From: Phoma sp. XZ068
Taxonomy: Eukaryota > Ascomycota > Dothideomycetes > Pleosporales > Didymellaceae
Reading direction: 5' to 3'
NCBI GenBank assembly: GCA_004835665.1
Contig: RBKR01000012.1
Coordinates: 372,001-436,000, forward strand
DNA: 64,000 bases
Positions within the stretch are counted from its first letter, which is position 1. Every line of letters starts with the position of its first letter. The notes under the pieces are model-generated. The model ran no database searches and was not told the DNA's origin. It was given only the letters and a program-made list of their open reading frames with translations. Positions 62,943-64,000 of this stretch are shown piece after piece. A program made the position numbers and the translations under genes.

Positions 62943-64000
62943 TATAAATAAAGTAGATAAGTTACTTTATATAGATTATAGTTTAAATAAAGTTATTATA
63001 ATAAAACCTTTAAGGTTTATAATAAATTTACTAGATTCTTATAATCTATTTTAGCTTTTTAGGCTTTTAACTATATAGAAAACTCTTAGAGTATTTCTAC
63101 TTAAACTTATAGAACGCTTATTATAATAAGTCTTATATCTAAATATTATAGGTACCTTATATATAAGGTTGTATACCTATTATTTAATAAGTCTAAGTCT
63201 ATTATAGACTTTTATAAACTTATATTATTAAGTAATATAGCCTAGTAGAGGTTATATACTTTATTTATTACTTTTCTTCTTAGTTCTAAGCGTTACAGTC
63301 CTTATTAGTATAGAAACTATAAGTCTTGGCAAAGATTGCCTAACGCAAAACGCGTACTATTATATATATATATATTCTAGTACTTTAATTAAATAATTCT
63401 CTAAGTATAAAAGCTTAAGACTAGTCTTAGAGGCTTTTAATACTATAGTAGCTTATAAAGGTTACTAGAGTTATTAAATAATTACTAAGAAGGCTTTTTA
63501 ACTAAGATATTAATACTTTAATAGTATATATCTTAGCTTATATAGTTAATAGTTTACTAATAAGTTATATATAGTATATTACTATAGTAGTTACTGTCTC
63601 TACTAACCCTAAGGCTTAAGAGAGACTCTAGCTATTATAGTAATAGTAGAATATATAGCTTCTATAGTAGACTAGTTAGTAGAATAGTATATTTTTGCAA
63701 AATATACTAAGTAATAGTAACTAATAGTAGTTTGCCAGGCTACTACAAGCATTACTATAGAGTATATTATAGGTATAAATACTATAAGTATTTATTTTAT
63801 AATATAGATTCTCTATAGCTTATACTATTACTATAGTATAGCTGCTACCTAGTTTATTCTTAGTTCTAGAGTTTTCTAGAGCCGTGTTATATTATTACTA
63901 ATATAACTACCCTAAGGCCGTGTCCTATATATTATTATAATAGCTTATAAAGCTTATATAATTATATATAGTGTAGACTTATATAGGGTGTTGATTGGAT
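62943..64000. other. AT-rich RIP-mutated sequence, not assigned
   Basis: About 1 kb without ORFs, depleted of TpG and CpA like the rest of the block. A small less-mutated island at about 63,285-63,360 keeps CpG and CpA (AAGCGTTACAGTCC, then ACGCAAAACGCGTAC). It does not match any other element in the window. The last bases (GTGTTGATTGGAT) may mark the approach to normal DNA. Confidence 0.4.

Overview
The window looks like nuclear DNA of a filamentous ascomycete, most likely a plant-associated Dothideomycete (Pleosporales-like). The grounds are short introns of about 45-78 nt with GTAAGT-type donors, typical fungal genes (Ras, GMF/Aim7, POT and MFS transporters), secreted plant-wall and chitin-active enzymes, and a sharp two-part base composition. 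No species call is possible from the sequence alone.

Bases 1 to about 22,400 are an ordinary gene-bearing block with seven genes I can reconstruct exon by exon. They are: a POT-family peptide transporter (821-2864, +); a secreted PL3 pectate lyase with a C-terminal cellulose-binding CBM1 (4510-5729, +); a Ras GTPase (9015-9781, -); a probably mitochondrial MoaB/CinA-type molybdopterin-binding-domain protein (10816-11930, -), divergent from the actin-regulator GMF (12178-12780, +); a TRI12-like MFS efflux transporter (15697-17691, +); and a GPI-anchored CBM18-CE4 chitin deacetylase (21010-22427, +). They do not form a cluster. Three (peptide uptake, pectate lyase, chitin deacetylase) suit a fungus feeding on or hiding in plant tissue. 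The long spacers hold no gene I can support, apart from a mitochondrial-type tRNA-His copy at 19,349-19,422.

From about 22,400 to the end the sequence is a very AT-rich graveyard of nested LTR retrotransposons, mutated as expected from repeat-induced point mutation (RIP). TpG and CpA are almost absent, TpA is everywhere, and no ORF of 60 codons survives from the gene edge to about 57.6 kb. I resolve four LTR families. G1 is a Ty3/gypsy chromodomain element (about 483-bp LTRs): complete at 23,159-29,965, partial at 22,528-23,158 (-), 49,135-54,026 (+) and 54,027-55,929 (-). G2 is a Ty3/gypsy element with about 266-bp LTRs (30,487-41,628, -). G3 is a Ty3/gypsy chromodomain element with about 215-bp LTRs (42,858-49,134, +). 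C1 is a Ty1/copia element with about 621-bp LTRs (55,930 to about 62,940, -, plus a solo LTR at 52,271-52,892). An apparently intact, un-RIPped pogo/Fot1-type DNA transposon (60,999-62,847) sits in the copia gag.

The most interesting observation is structural. The two sides of one gypsy-in-gypsy insertion, sharing the same 5-bp target duplication, lie about 31 kb apart in opposite orientations. The complete G1 copy between them has mismatched flanks. This is what an inversion by recombination between inverted G1 copies would leave, and it makes a prediction testable just outside the window. The layers (old gypsy, then copia, then clean pogo) give a relative insertion history, and RIP seems to run up to the last codons of the chitin deacetylase.
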